Part shown: in pieces, positions 46,546-58,475 of the stretch
How positions within the stretch are numbered: the stretch's first letter is position 1
Layout: every line of letters begins with the position of its first letter
NCBI GenBank assembly: GCA_030068075.1
Contig: CM057834.1
Coordinates: 93,513,119-93,577,118 of the forward strand
Reading direction: 5' to 3'
Origin: Paguma larvata
Lineage: Eukaryota; Chordata; Mammalia; Carnivora; Viverridae
Length of the DNA stretch: 64,000 bases
Notes under the pieces: model-generated
The model's input: the letters and a program-made list of their open reading frames with translations, nothing else
What the model was told of the DNA's origin: nothing
The model's database searches: none
Made by a program: the position numbers and the translations under genes

Positions 46546-46548
46546 CCT

Positions 46549-46616
<68 letters not shown>

Positions 46617-46640
46617 TCCCTCTCTCTCTCTCTCTCTTTT
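46271..46640. repeat. Giant TTCC/TTTC/CCTC pyrimidine microsatellite
   Basis: About 370 bases with virtually no plus-strand purines: (CCTT)n and (CCTC)n blocks at 46288-46435, (CTTT)n from 46440 to 46616, then (CT)n to 46637. It ends against the tail side of a SINE, suggesting it grew from the SINE tail. The opposing 149-175 codon frames here are repeat translations, not genes. Confidence 0.98.
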
Positions 46641-46820
46641 AGAGAGATTGAGAGCTCAATTGGGGGAAAGGCAGAGAGAGAGGAGAGAAAGAATCCCAAA
46701 CAGGTTCCATGCTTAGTGAAAGCCCGATGCAGGCCTGAGTTCCATGACCAACCATGAGATCATGACCCAAGCTGAAACCAAGAGTCAGATGCTTAACAGA
46801 CTAAGCCATCCAGGTGCCCC
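46641..46820 (-). mobile_element. Felid SINE adjoining the microsatellite
   Basis: Reverse-strand copy (head GTGCCCC at 46820). Its 3' CT tract merges with the microsatellite to the left. Confidence 0.92.
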
Positions 46821-46825
46821 TCAAG

Positions 46826-47014
46826 ATTTATTGAATCTCAGTTAGTTAACCTGCACTGTAATATTAGTTTCAAGTGTACAGTATAGTGATTCAACACTTC
46901 CATACACCAGGTGCTCATCACGACAAGTGCGCATCTTAGTCCCCGTCACCTGTTAACTCATTCCTCCCCCAACCCTGCCCACCTCCCATCTGGTGACCGT
47001 CAGTGTGTTCTCAG
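46826..47014 (-). mobile_element. Younger L1 3' UTR fragment inserted in old L1
   Basis: 'cagttagttaacctgcactgtaatattagtttcaagtgtacagtatagtgattcaacacttcc' is the same 3' UTR type as the L1 at 34420-35608. The old L1 resumes at about 47015 ('tactgttttagctctacctcccacat'). Confidence 0.82.
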
Positions 47015-48659
47015 TACTGTTTTAGCTCTACCTCCCACATTTGGTTACGTTGTCTTTTCATTCTCATTCAGTTCAAAGTGTTTCCTAATTTCTTTTTGGA
47101 TTTCTTCTTAACTATGTAAGTTTAAAGGAACATTTTCCAAATATTTGGAATTGCTCAGATATCTGTTATTAAATTTTAATTAAATTTCATTGGACTCACA
47201 GAACATACTTTTGTAAAATTTAAGTTTTTAAAGAATCAATGAGTGTCATTAGTGGCCCAGAAAATAGTCTATTTTCTTAAGTGTTCTGTAGACTTTCCAA
47301 TAGAAAAGATTGTATATTCTGGTGCTGTTGACTATTTCATAAATAGCAATTAGATAAAGTTGATCAATATTCAATACTATTGAGTACTGTTTATTCTATA
47401 TTTTATTAATTTTCCATCTACTTGTTTTATAGCATTTTGAGAAGGTAGTGTTTAAATCTCCAACTATAATTGTAGAGTCTTCTATTTCTCTGAGTTATAT
47501 CAGGTTTGCAATTCTATTATAAGATGCATAAATATTTACAATTATTATGTTCTTTTAAAGTATTGATTCATTTATAATTATGAAAGGATACTCTTTATTT
47601 CTGTTAATGTTCCTTTTTCTTAAGTAAACTTGTGTGATATTAGCACAATCACTCAAGCTTTCTTTTTATTGTTGATAGCATAATATGTCCTTTTACATTT
47701 TATTTCCTTTACCCTATTTATATCTTCATATCTTAAATGTAATTCCATAGGCAGCATCTAGTTTATTTTTGCTTTTTACTCCAATCTGACAATAACCTCC
47801 TTTTAAAAAATGTATTTAAATTATTTACATTTAATGTGAATATTGATATGGTTGGTTTTAAACGTAACATCTTGCTGTTTGTTCCCCATTTGTCCCATCT
47901 GTTTATTCCCTTTGCTCTCCTTTCCTGCCTCCTTTGGCATTAATTATTTTTTTATGGTTCCATTTCATTTTCTTTGGTGTCTCGTTAGCTATAACCATTT
48001 GTTGTGTTATGTTAATTGCTGCTTTAAAATTTATAGTACACATCTTTAAATTGTCACAGTCTCCTTTCAAGTGACAATTATACCACTTAACATACAGCAT
48101 TGAACTTTGTCATAGTGTATGTTGATTTCCCCTCTTGTCTTTTGTCTTGTTGTTGCCTTACACTTTAAATGTATAACTGACATTTCATTGTTACTATTTC
48201 TACTTGAAGCAGTCATTTACCTTTGAAAGATCTTTAAGTAATAAGAAAAATAGTTTAAAATATTTACACACGTTGTTACTCTTTCCACTGCCCTTTCTTC
48301 CTTTGTGTAGGTCCATATTTGTATCTGGTGTTATTTTTCCGTTGCCTAAAGGAATTCCTTCCCTGTTTCTTATAGTGCAGGTCTCTTGCCAATTATTCTT
48401 TTTGGCTGAATTTTTAAGTCTGAGTCCAATTTTATTTTGCCTTCATTTTGGAAAGGTATTTTTTTCCGGATACAGAATTATATGGTGAAAGGTTTTTTTC
48501 CCTCTTGGCATTCATTGTCTTCTGGTCTTGCATGGCTTGTAAGAAGTCTTCTTTCATTCTTGTTTTTGTTCCTCTCCACACAGTGTTTTTTCACTTAAAT
48601 ATTCGTAAGGTTTTCTCTTTATCAGCCAATTTTCAGCAATTGATTATCATGGGTCATGG

Positions 48660-48760
48660 GGGGTCTTCCCTGCCTCCTCCTCCCCATTCTCCTCCCCCTT
48701 TTCCCCCTCCTCCTCCCTGTCCTCCTCCTCCTCTTCCTTCTCATTCTTCTTCTTTGAGGT
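48660..48760. repeat. CCT/CTT-rich polypyrimidine tract inside L1
   Basis: Mixed (CCTCCT)n with (TTCTTC)n at its right end. Absent from typical L1 at this point, so it is probably a local expansion. Confidence 0.85.
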
Positions 48761-49258
48761 TCATTGTACTTCTCGCGTGCAGGTTGAGAGTATTCATCAT
48801 GTTTCCAAAAATTGGGGGCATTATTTCCTCAAATATTTTTTTCTGTTCTCTCCTCTCTTTTGGGGATTCCAATTAGTTGTGAATTAGGCCCCTTGATTTT
48901 TCAGCAATGATCACTGAAAATGTGTTTGTTTATTTGTTTCTCTCTCTGTTTCATTGTGAGTAGTTCTATTGCTAGGTGTTCAGGTTCACTGAGATTGTTC
49001 TGCGATGGCTCCTCTGTTGTCTGTTGCAACCGGCGTGTCTTTCATCTTGATTTTGGTCTTTCTTATACCTTTTCTGTCTCTGCTTATAATGCTTAATATT
49101 CCCTCCAGCTGCTTGAACGTATAGATTACAGTTATAACTTTCTACTAATCGCGTCATTTCCTTCAGGGTTGTTTTGATTGATTGATTTTTCTCCTCATTG
49201 CCATTCGTATTTTTCTGCCTTTTTGCATTCCTGATAAACTTTTATTGCACGCAAGACT

Positions 49259-49340
49259 TTGGCTCTGGATTTTTGGCTCTTGAGCTCTGGATTTTTGGTT
49301 CCTGGGCTCTGGATTTTTGGCTCTTGGGCTCTGAATTTTT
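49259..49340. repeat. 22-bp minisatellite, about 3.7 units
   Basis: Units of the form GGCTCTTGRGCTCTGGATTT plus TT repeat at 22-bp spacing (starts near 49276, 49298, 49320), with TTGGCTCTGGATTTTT as a partial first unit. Lies in worn L1-like sequence. Confidence 0.88.
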
Positions 49341-49475
49341 TTTATTCCTTTAAATATTCTTTCACTGTGGCCTGAGATTTAGTTAAGGTATATAAAAACA
49401 GGCTGTTGGTTTCTGGCTTGGGTTTAAGCTTTGTTAGATGGTAGCAGGGCTGTGTTTGTCTTGGATTATGTTTCT

Positions 49476-49708
49476 TTCTTTTTTTTTTAAATTAATTAAT
49501 TTATTTTGAGGGAGAGAGACAGGGAGATCCGGTGTGCAGACAAGTGGGAGAGGGGCCTAGAGAGAGCAAGAGAGAGAGAGCATACCAACCAGGCTCCAGC
49601 TGTCAGCACAGAGCCCAAGGTGGGTCTCCATCCCACAAACTGTGAGATCATGACCTGAGCCAAAATCAAGAGTCACACATTTAACCCACTGAGCCACCCA
49701 GGTGCCCC
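49476..49708 (-). mobile_element. Felid SINE with 15-bp duplication
   Basis: TTGGATTATGTTTCT (49461-49475) and TTGGACTGTGTTTCT (49709-49723), two mismatches. Confidence 0.95.
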
Positions 49709-51149
49709 TTGGACTGTGTTTCTACTTTACTGAGGCAGAATTTTTCTGGATACTCTCTTCAATGGCCTGTCAATGATGAGAGTTCTCATTAGGTTATTGT
49801 GAAGAGAAATTCTTCTTGGTTTGTGCAAACTCTCAGAATTGTTCCCTTTCAACTTGCTGGCTGGTACTTTCCAGACATTGTGTAGTTTCCTCGCACTCAT
49901 TCACTGATGAATTCTTGACAGGAACATGACCAGGCTTCACCTGCATTCCTTTCCTTGCACCATGGCCATGAACTCTCTCAGATAATAAGCATCTGCTGTC
50001 CTAGATTTTATCTCAGGCCCGTCTCCACCTCTCCTCGACCACTCTCCTTCATTGCCTGATGTCCTTTCCAGAAACTATTTTACATATTTTTGTAGTTCTT
50101 TAGGTGGGAAAATAAAGTAGGAAGATAAATCTAGTTCCTATTACTCTTTCGGCCTGTGGTTGAACCAGCAATGTCTTTGTCTTTCTTTTTTACTTAATTA
50201 ATAGACTTTTTATTTTCAGAGCAGCTTTAGGTTTAAAGAATAATTGAGCAGAAAGTGCACAGAGTTCCCATATACCTCCACACAGTTTCCATTATATTAG
50301 ATTATATTATTATGATTATTAAACTCTTACATTGATGTGGTATATTTGTTATAATTGATGAACCAATACTGATGCATTATTGACTAAAGTCCATATTTTA
50401 TATCAAGGCTCCCTTGTGTGTTCTACAGTTTTATGGATTTTGAAAAATGCACGTCACGTAATTACCATTACATTATCATACGGAATAGTTTCACTGCCCC
50501 CAAAAGCCCCCTGTGGTTTTCTATATATTCTATGCACTCTCCCGCACTTCCTCAAACTTCTGTCAACCTCTCACCTTTTTACTGCCTCCGTAGTTTTGCC
50601 TTTTCGATAATGTCACATAGATGGAATGACACAACATATAGCCTTTTAAGATTGGCTTCTTTCACTTAATAATATACATTTAAGGTGTCTGTATGTCTTT
50701 TATGACTTGATAGCTCATTTTTTTTTATTGCTGAATAATACTCCAGTGTATGGATGTCCCACACTTTATTCATCTACTAAAAAACATCTTCTTTGCTTCT
50801 CAATTCTGGCAATTATGGATAAAGTCACTATAAGCTTTTACGTGGATGTAAGTTTTCAACTCATTTGGGTAAATACTAAGAAATGTATTTGTTAAGTCTT
50901 ATGGTAAGGCTACACGTAGTTTTGTAAGAAACAGTAACTCAGACTTCCAAAATGACTACCATAGAACAATGCCACAAGCAGTAAGCGAGAGCTCCTGTTG
51001 CTTAAATGGTCACCAACATTTGTAATTGTTACTGTTGTAGATATCCAGCCATTTTAATAAGTGCATAGTCGTATCACATTGTTGTTTTACTTTGCAGTTC
51101 TCTAATACATGATCTTGAACATCTTATTATATGCTTATTTGCCATCTGT

Positions 51150-51359
51150 TTCTGTTTGTTTGTTTGTTTTCATGTTTTTTGAGAGATAAAGAGAGAGTGC
51201 ATGCATGATTGGGGAAGGGGCAGAGGGAGAGAGAAAGGGAATCTTAAGCGTGCTCCAGCGCTAAGCCTGACTTGGGGCTTGATCTCATGACTATGCGATC
51301 ATGACCTGAGCTGAAATCAAGAGTTGGACGCTTAGCTCACTGAGCCACCCACGGGCCCC
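51150..51359 (-). mobile_element. Felid SINE inside second old L1
   Basis: Reverse-strand copy, head at 51359 (GAGCCACCCACGGGCCCC). The tail has become (TTTG)n at 51155-51172. Target duplication not clear. Confidence 0.92.
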
Positions 51360-51631
51360 TTTATGTGTGCTGTCTTTGATGAAATGTTTCTGCAGATATT
51401 TTGCCCATTTTTTTATTTGGGTTTTTTTGATTTCTTAGTATTGAGTTTGAAGACTTCTTTTCTGAATATACCATAATTAGGTATTGGTTTTTCCAATATT
51501 TTCTCCCAGTCTCTAGCTTATATTTTTTTCATTCTTTTGACAGTGTCTTCCACCAAATAGTTTATAATTTTAATGCAGTACAACTTATTAATTATTTTTT
51601 TCATGATTCATGCCTTTAGTGTTGGATCTTA

Positions 51632-51806
51632 TTTTTTTAATGTTTATTTTTGAGAGAGAGAGAAAGAGAGAGGGAGAGAGACAGAGAATGAACTGGGGAG
51701 GAGCAGGGAAAGAGGGAGATATGGAATCTGAAGCAGGCTCCCTAGAACCCAAAAGATTATGACCTGAGCCAAAGCCTGATGCTTTAACGAGCTACCCAGG
51801 TGCCCC
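51632..51806 (-). mobile_element. Felid SINE, internally deleted, 15-bp duplication
   Basis: TAGTGTTGGATCTTA (51617-51631) / TAGTGTTGTATCTTA (51807-51821). The B-box region is missing (sequence jumps from GCAGGCTCC to CCTAGAACCC), leaving 175 bp. Probably incapable of transcription. Confidence 0.95.
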
Positions 51807-53065
51807 TAGTGTTGTATCTTAAATGTAATCTCAGTCCCCTGATCACCTACATTTTCTCCTACGTTATCTTCTAGGACTTTAAATGTTTTTGCACTTCACA
51901 TTTAGATCCATGATACATTTTGAATTAATTCTTTTTGAAAGGTATAAGGTCTGTGTCCAGATTCATTTTTTGTATGGGGATACTGTGTCAGCTCTATGAG
52001 ACCTTTTGTGTATCCATAAACACCTGAAAATCAATTTGCTTATATCTCCAAAATAACAGCTGGTATTTTGATTGGGATAGCATTGAATCTATAGGTCAAG
52101 TTGTAAATAAATCCTATCCACAAACATAAAATATATCTCTGTTTATTTAGTTCCTCAATTTCTTTCATCAGTGTTCTAGTTTTCCTCATAGATGGTGCAC
52201 ATATTTTCTTATATTTATACATTAACTGTTTCATTTTTTTAGGACTAATATGAGGGATGTTGTATTTTAATTTTTAATTTCCAATTATTCATGGCTAGTG
52301 TATAAGAATCGACATTTGTATATTAACCTTGTATCCTGCAACCTCAATATATTCATTTATTAGTTTTTAATAGCATTTTCGTTGATTTAATCAAATGACT
52401 ACAAAGACAATTATGTCATCTGTGAAGACAACAATTTTTTTCTTACCTTGTGGCCTGTATTATTTTTATTTATATATCTTTAACTTATTCCATTGGCTAG
52501 GATCGTTCGTACAATGGTAAAGAGAAGCTCCTTGCCTTTTCTTCTGACCTTAGAAAGAATGCATTCGACATTTCACTGCTAAATATTATGTTTGCTCTAT
52601 CATTTTTGTAATATTGTCATATTGAAGAAGATCCATTCTATTCTGTTTATTATATTTTTAATATAATAAATTCTATCAAAAGATCTTTCTACATTCTAAT
52701 AACATGGTCTTTTTTTATCGTGTTAATATGACAAATTACATTGGTTGTTTTTTAAAATATTAATGAAATTTTACATTCCTATGGAAAAATACCGTTTATT
52801 TGTGACATACTACCTTTTTTATATTGTTGGATTCTTTTTGCTAATGTTTGTTACAACAACTGCTTCTAAGCTCATGAGGGATATTGGCCTGGAATTTTTC
52901 CTTCTTCTAATGTCTTTGGTTTTGCTAACAAAACGTTAAACTCATTAAATGATTTGAAGTGTATCTCCTCCAATTCAAGTTTTTAGAAAAGTTTGTGTAA
53001 AAATTGGGATTGTTCCTTTCTTTAATGTTTGACAGAGGTTACCAATGAAGCCATGTAGGCTTAAG

Positions 53066-53410
53066 GTTTGTTTTTTTTATTGAGATAAAATTGACATATA
53101 ACATCGTATTCGTTTTAGGTGTACAGCATAGTGATTTGGTATGTGTATGTATTGCAAAATGATTCCCACAGTAAGTTTAGTTAAAATTCATCACCACATG
53201 TAAATTTTTTTTCTTGCAATGACAACTTTTAAGATCTACCCTCTTAACAACTTTCAAATACACAGTATAGTATTGTTAACTATAGTCACCACACTGTACT
53301 TTGTATCCCTTGTCTTGTAATTTGTCTTGTAATTGAAAGTTTGCCCCTTTGGGCCACCTTCATCCATTTCACTCACCTTCCAACCCCTGCCTCTGGCAAC
53401 CACCTGTGTC
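53066..53410 (-). mobile_element. L1 3' UTR fragment (L1MA/L1MB type)
   Basis: 'ttattgagataaaattgacatataacatcgtattcgttttaggtgtacagcatagtgatttggtatg' through 'gttaactatagtcaccacactgtactttgtatccc' is the standard reverse-strand 3' end of a mid-age mammalian L1. Confidence 0.88.
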
Positions 53411-53488
53411 TTTCTATTGAAAACAGATTTCCTGTAGAGAGCACAGCTTTGGGATTAATCTGCCAATAGGCATCTTAACATCGTAGAA

Positions 53489-53711
53489 CAGGATTTTCAG
53501 CCTGGATACTGTAGACATTTGAGGCCAGATTTATGTAGGGTACTGTTCTCTGTATTATAGGATGTTTGCAGCATTCTTGGCCTGTCCAGACTAGATACCA
53601 AAATCTGAGTCCCACTCCTGCCCCGCATGTGACAACTACATATGTCTCTAAATGTTGACATACGTGAAATGTTGACAGGGAGGCAAATTCGCTCCTGATT
53701 GAGAATCACTG
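53489..53711 (+). mobile_element. MER5A hAT-Charlie element
   Basis: Full-length: starts CAGGATTTTCAGCCTGG, keeps 'ctgtagacatttgaggccagat', 'tataggatgtttgcagcattcttggcctg' and ends 'gattgagaatcactg'. Non-autonomous; 8-bp duplication not recognisable. Confidence 0.87.
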
Positions 53712-54300
53712 GTTTACACCTTTTAACTTGATTGCAATCATTGGCACATTTGAGTTTAAATCTACCATTTTGTTCTTTTCTTTTTGTATCATTTTGGTTT
53801 TTTCCCTTGCCTTGCCTTCTTTTAAACTGAGTAATTTTTAGAATACCATTTTAACCACTGTAACGATTTATTATTTATACCTATTTATATCATTTTTAGT
53901 GATTTCTCTAAAATACACTGAATACATCTTTAACATAACACAGGCTACCTTTAAATATATTGTAAGTACTCAATATGTAGTATCAAAGCTTTAGAGCAGT
54001 GCGTTTTCTTTTCTCCCTTTTTGGCTCATTTTGATACCCAGGAATTGTTCCTTGTTTTTTGTGCCTCAATAGATTCCTCACAAGCATGTGTGGATCAGCA
54101 CTTAGCTGAAGATTTGAAGGGAAATACATACCGATCTGGCTATTTTGGCTTCTCTACAGATCAAACTCTATCTCCTCCCCTCAGGGAGATTTCTAGAATC
54201 TGCTTGGGTTATCCTCCTGACATGGTAGCCTGGCATGATGATTATTTTATTCATGGAAATTCTGACATCTCTCCCATTTTCTAAATTGTTTTTGAGCATT
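53712..54300 (-). mobile_element. Probable continuation of old L1
   Basis: 53720-54040 carries L1 ORF2-type reverse-strand sequence ('gtgatttctctaaaatacactgaatacatctttaacataacacaggctacc'). 54041-54300 is too worn to place; an 87-codon frame there has no domain. Confidence 0.55.
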
Positions 54301-54311
54301 ACTTCTGGTCG

Positions 54312-54530
54312 CTTATTTTTTTAAAATTTTTTAATGTTTATTTTTGAGAGAGAGACAGACAGAGCATGAGCAGGGGAGGGGTAGAGAGAGAGGGAGACAC
54401 AGAATTTGAAGCAGGCTCCAGGTTCTGAGCTGTCAGCAGAGGCCTGACCTGTGGCTCGAACTCATGAACCGTGAGATCATGACCTGAGCCGAAGTTGGAT
54501 GCTTAACCAACTGAGCCACCCAGGCGCCCC
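54312..54530 (-). mobile_element. Felid SINE
   Basis: Reverse-strand copy with intact head (GAGCCACCCAGGCGCCCC). The T-rich left side makes the target duplication unclear (possibly CTTATTTT / CTATTTTA). Confidence 0.94.
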
Positions 54531-55422
54531 TATTTTATGTTTGTTAAGTGTTACCAGACACTGGATGATACCTTTCTGTCTCTCTGTGATCTACAGCATC
54601 ATAAACTTGAGGCCCTATCCTGTGGCCTAAAGAAATCCCAAGACTTCCTCAATATTTCTGAGGATTCTGGAAACTGGGTGGATTTGCAAGATCAGCTCTG
54701 GCTCTTGTGTCTTCTCCGTATTTACTCTCTTTGTTCCATATGATGACAATAGAGATTAGCAATTCATCCTGTCCCTGTTTACACACACCCACACCCCTAC
54801 CCCTTGCCCACAGCTTCCTCCCCACATTTAACCTGTGCATCATTTATTAGTTTTGTAGACTAATAATCTGTGAGACATTAACAAGTTACATATTAACCAT
54901 CCTTCCTCTCAAAAGATTTTTGAGCAATGTTGATAATACGGACAATTTTCATTGACCTCTCACTCCAAGAAAATTCTAGCTTTTTGTTGTCTTACTAGAA
55001 TCTCTCTTTCCCCTTTTTTCTGTCCTGTTGCCTTCTCTTTGTGATTGCCCCTCAAATTTGAAATCTGTCTCCCTTTATTATCTGGAGCCATTGAATTATG
55101 TGCTAGCCCTCCTTTCAAGCTTGAGCGCCCTGATGTATCTGTTTCTGTCCCCAAGCTAGATAGTCACCTCAGCTACATGGCAGAGAACCCCAAGTCTAAC
55201 AACCTTGGTAAATAAGGGGGTATATTTTCCTTATGGAAGCAACCTTGGGAAGAACAGGGTTATCCCAGGGATAACTAGAAACAGAGACTTGACCCCTCAG
55301 AATTTCCCTCAAATATCCTTTCTGATCTCTTTGTATGGTGACTGAATTTCCTCACACTGAGTTCCTCCAAGATGCCGCATCCTGACTATATCATTTCCCA
55401 GGCATGCCCTCCAGTTCACCAC
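54531..55422. other. Single-copy or worn sequence
   Basis: No confident feature. Confidence 0.4.
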
Positions 55423-55520
55423 AGTTCCTAATCTTTGCTGCATATTAGAGTCACTTAGGGAGCTTAAAAAAATTCAAATGTCAGGTCATACCCTACCAAT
55501 TAAATAAGGATGTCTGGGGG
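55423..55520 (+). mobile_element. MER20-like hAT fragment
   Basis: 'cagttcctaatctttgctgcatattagagtcacttagggagctt' is the 5' end of a MER20-type element; the 3' part is degraded. Confidence 0.65.
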
Positions 55521-58254
55521 TGGGAGCCAGGTATAAATGTCTTACATAGGGGAAAAAATAAGACCATAAGCCTTTTATAATACTGCCAATATATGTGTGT
55601 ATAACTTGTCTCCCAATCTAATTCAGAGAAACATTTAATGACTAGACTAAAATTAGGGGTTCCATGAGCAAGTCTATAAGAAGACCTATTATGTGAATTC
55701 ATTTGCCTATCAGAGACATACATGCTTTACCGAAACGATTTGGAGCCCCGAGTCTTTAAAAAGTTTCTGTACCTGAAATCAGCCATCAATAACAAATATA
55801 CATTTGCTCCCCTGAAAGGCCTGCAAGGGGCTTATGTTCTTTTTTTTTTTTAACCTAGATGTCTAAAACATTTTGATCTGTTCAGTCTGGCTTGGGAATG
55901 CTATAGAAATGAGAAGAAAAGTGGATTATATGGTTCACATATAGAATTTTTTAATCTGTATATAATGATCCTACAAACTTCTAGCTATTTCATATAAGGT
56001 GCCTGTGGTTTTTCTTAACTACAATGTGGTTATCTATCTCTGGAATGTTTTGATACTTTTGTGACAAAACAGGAATTTATCTGATGTATATGAGCCTCCT
56101 GCACTTCTGAGACCAAGTTTGAAAAATGTACATTCATGCAGGGAACCCTTGACTTATGGAAGGTGCGTTATTCCTTCTCAAGTCTTGTAAATTGAATCTT
56201 TCAGAAGACACACACAGTAGCCTGGAAGAGGTAAAGCATTTTCTTGGGTTTACTACTATTTTGTAATCTTGGTGGCAGATATTTTAGTATTTACTAAGGA
56301 TCTATTTTGAAACGGCTTCCAGCTTTTCGAGTTCACTCCATCCAACTCAAAGCGATTTTCTTCTCTATCCTTATTACACTTCACCCGGATCTGATTTACT
56401 TTGTAAAATAGCAGAAATTTCTAAGGGTAGCACTGGTGCTGCCTTGACCCAATGAAGTAAATCTCCAGATTTGTTCCATTTATTGTGCTTTGTTGTTTAT
56501 CGAATTAACTCCCATGAAGAAGAGTCATGATATTTTGGAAGAGACGTTTTGGCAATAAAATTTGCCTTTATGAAATGCAAGCAGTTTTTTGAAAAGCTCC
56601 ATTACACCTAAGTCGAACCAATGAACACTGAAATCACTTCGTGTATTTATCCATTCATCGAATATTTTTTAACTGCAATACAGTTACTGAACTGCCTGGC
56701 TACTATATTTGTCAAGATACAGAAGTCTTCTCAGAGACTTTAATGGGCATAGGACAGGTCTATAGAGGTGCGGGCAAGCACTGATGTAGCTTCCAATAAT
56801 TTTTATGCCTGAAAATTCTGGGAGAATTTATTTGGCATTTCGTCTGTCCGCTAGTTCTTCTGCATCTCCCGCCCCTCAATGCCACTAAAGCAACTGTCAC
56901 CTCGACGACAATCAAAATCACCCTAACTTTCTGGTGCCAACTGATCTGTTTGTCGACACGTTCACTATCGAACCCCTGTCCAATACTTGGACCTCATCCC
57001 CAGGTATTGTGATACAGTTAGTGGGGCTCAGTTATCAGGTTGTTTTTTCAAAAGCTCCCAGGCTATTGCAGAGTTAGGCGAAGTTAAAACCTCTAGGCAG
57101 GTTGCAAAGGGTGATTGAGACACTTCGGCAGAACTGGACAAGTTTCCAGGGAGACCATTGATTTCTATTGCATCTGTTGCCCTGTGGGTTGCACACGGCT
57201 CTGGATCCAAACATGAGTATTTATTTTTGCACCTTTGCTTTTCATTACCTGTAGTTCAAAACATCTTGCTTGGCCTCAAACAATCTCAGTTCAAAGCCTG
57301 TGCATGCCGTCTGTTGTTAGGGGACCCTGGGTAAAGTCACCTAAACCTCCTGAAACTCCATTAACTGATGGGCAAAGTGGGAAAAACGGAATTGTGTCTC
57401 AGAGTTCTTGTCCCATTTAAATAAATGAGATCAGTATATAAAATCCTTAGCAATCTCCATGACAGAAGAGACACTCAATTAATGGTGGCCTCTGCTATCG
57501 TATTGCAGCAGTGGTAGCTATAGTGACAATATTTACCAGCCAAATGTGACTTTGGGTTCCTCGAAGACAAAGCTGGGACAAAAAATTGGTCTTTTCAAAT
57601 TTGACAAGATGTTCAAATATTGTTACTTGGAGAAAGAATTAAATGTAAAATATTCTATAGGTCACCAATTTCCAGCTTCATTAGCTCTGAAAAAGAAGAA
57701 TTTTGAAGTTAAGGCTCTCCACAGACAAAAATCCAAAGCAGTTTAATGCTTTCTCCTGTGCACAAATGGCAGAAATCTGAAATCGTCGGCCAAGATGATT
57801 AAGAGCGAGAGATCTGATCTCTGAAGTCAAAAATAATCAAGGCCAAGTTCCATCTCGTGGAGAGTGCTGGGTTCTGTTTACTTCCAAGTACTCCAGATTA
57901 AGATAAATGCGCTGGGTCCTTGGAAGCATGTATTCTAGAAAGGCAGCGCCAAGATGTACCGTGTAATTTGCAGTGCCAGGCAGTGAGCCTGAGCTCAAAA
58001 GCTCTACCAGCTGACGTTCAAACATGGCCCTCACTGCAAATTTAAGTCAAGGATGGAGTTATTTAGAGATTTGTATGTGTCTCCTGTAATTCAGATCCAT
58101 TGCTGGCATTTATGGCTATTTATGTGTTTATCAAATTGTGCTATAATCCAGATTTATGCAAGAGGCGAATTGCAGATAATTTTTCACTTTATAAAAACGT
58201 TCTACCATATAAAATGCCATCCACTACAGATTACCTTAAATAATGAGAGATAAT
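55521..58254. other. Largely single-copy block, possible conserved elements
   Basis: About 2.7 kb without a confident transposon and with no coding frame that I recognise. 57740-58250 looks non-repetitive, with balanced composition and many short palindromes and TAAT cores; see findings. Confidence 0.45.
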
Positions 58255-58475
58255 AGAGTGTAGAAGGGAATAAACATTGGAATCAGGCAGACTCGATTTG
58301 AACCCAGAGTTTATCACGTACTAATGAATTATTTAATTTCTCCAAATCTCAGTTTTTCCAGTGACCAAAGGAAGCTTTTAACACCTGCTTCGGAAATGTG
58401 TTGAAAAAATTATTCACCAAGTTCCTGTTTGTACAGTGCCCAGCATGATTTCACACATGTAGTCAATTTCGATGT
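58255..58475 (+). mobile_element. MIR SINE, near full length
   Basis: 'aacattggaatcaggcagactcgatttgaacccagagtttatcacgtactaatgaattatttaatttctccaaatctcagtttttccag', then 'tttgtacagtgcccagcatg', follows MIR from tRNA head to 3' end. Confidence 0.85.

Larger units (their letters stand above)
44325..50160 (-). mobile_element. Old L1 (L1M-type), long but broken, reverse strand
   Basis: Reading right to left it runs from ORF2 interior to the 3' UTR. Landmarks: ORF2 C-terminal translation at 44600-44815 (MFILALFVIAKNLKQPKC, YIHTMEHHSAIKRNE), an upstream ORF2 piece at 45388-45633 (DLGLGKNSLDTTTKAW), the 'ttcattcagttcaaagtgtttcctaatttc' block at 47064, and the 'ggcattatttcctcaaatatttttttctgttctctcctctcttttggggattccaattag' block near 48818. 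It is interrupted by three SINEs, a Tigger-like element, a younger L1 piece and a microsatellite. The part right of about 49100 is more doubtful. Confidence 0.8.
50190..53065 (-). mobile_element. Second old L1 (L1ME-type), reverse strand
   Basis: Starts with an L1 3' UTR ('caggttta'-type: 'gctttaggtttaaagaataattgagcagaaagtgcacagagttcccatatacc') and proceeds into ORF2 on the reverse strand ('atttgcccattttt', 'ttgattgggatagcattgaatctataggtcaa', 'gagggatattggcctggaattttt', 'gtgtaaaaattgggatt'). About 2.5 kb of L1 with two SINE insertions. No usable ORF2 frame survives. Confidence 0.85.

Noticed and set aside
46189..46716. 175-codon forward frame rich in F/L/S and its 149-codon reverse partner rich in K/E/R
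   Set aside because: Both are six-frame translations of the TTCC/TTTC microsatellite; no real protein.
48448..48876. 142-codon forward frame with a proline-rich centre
   Set aside because: Antisense of an old L1 plus a CCT-rich tract; the proline run is the tract's translation.
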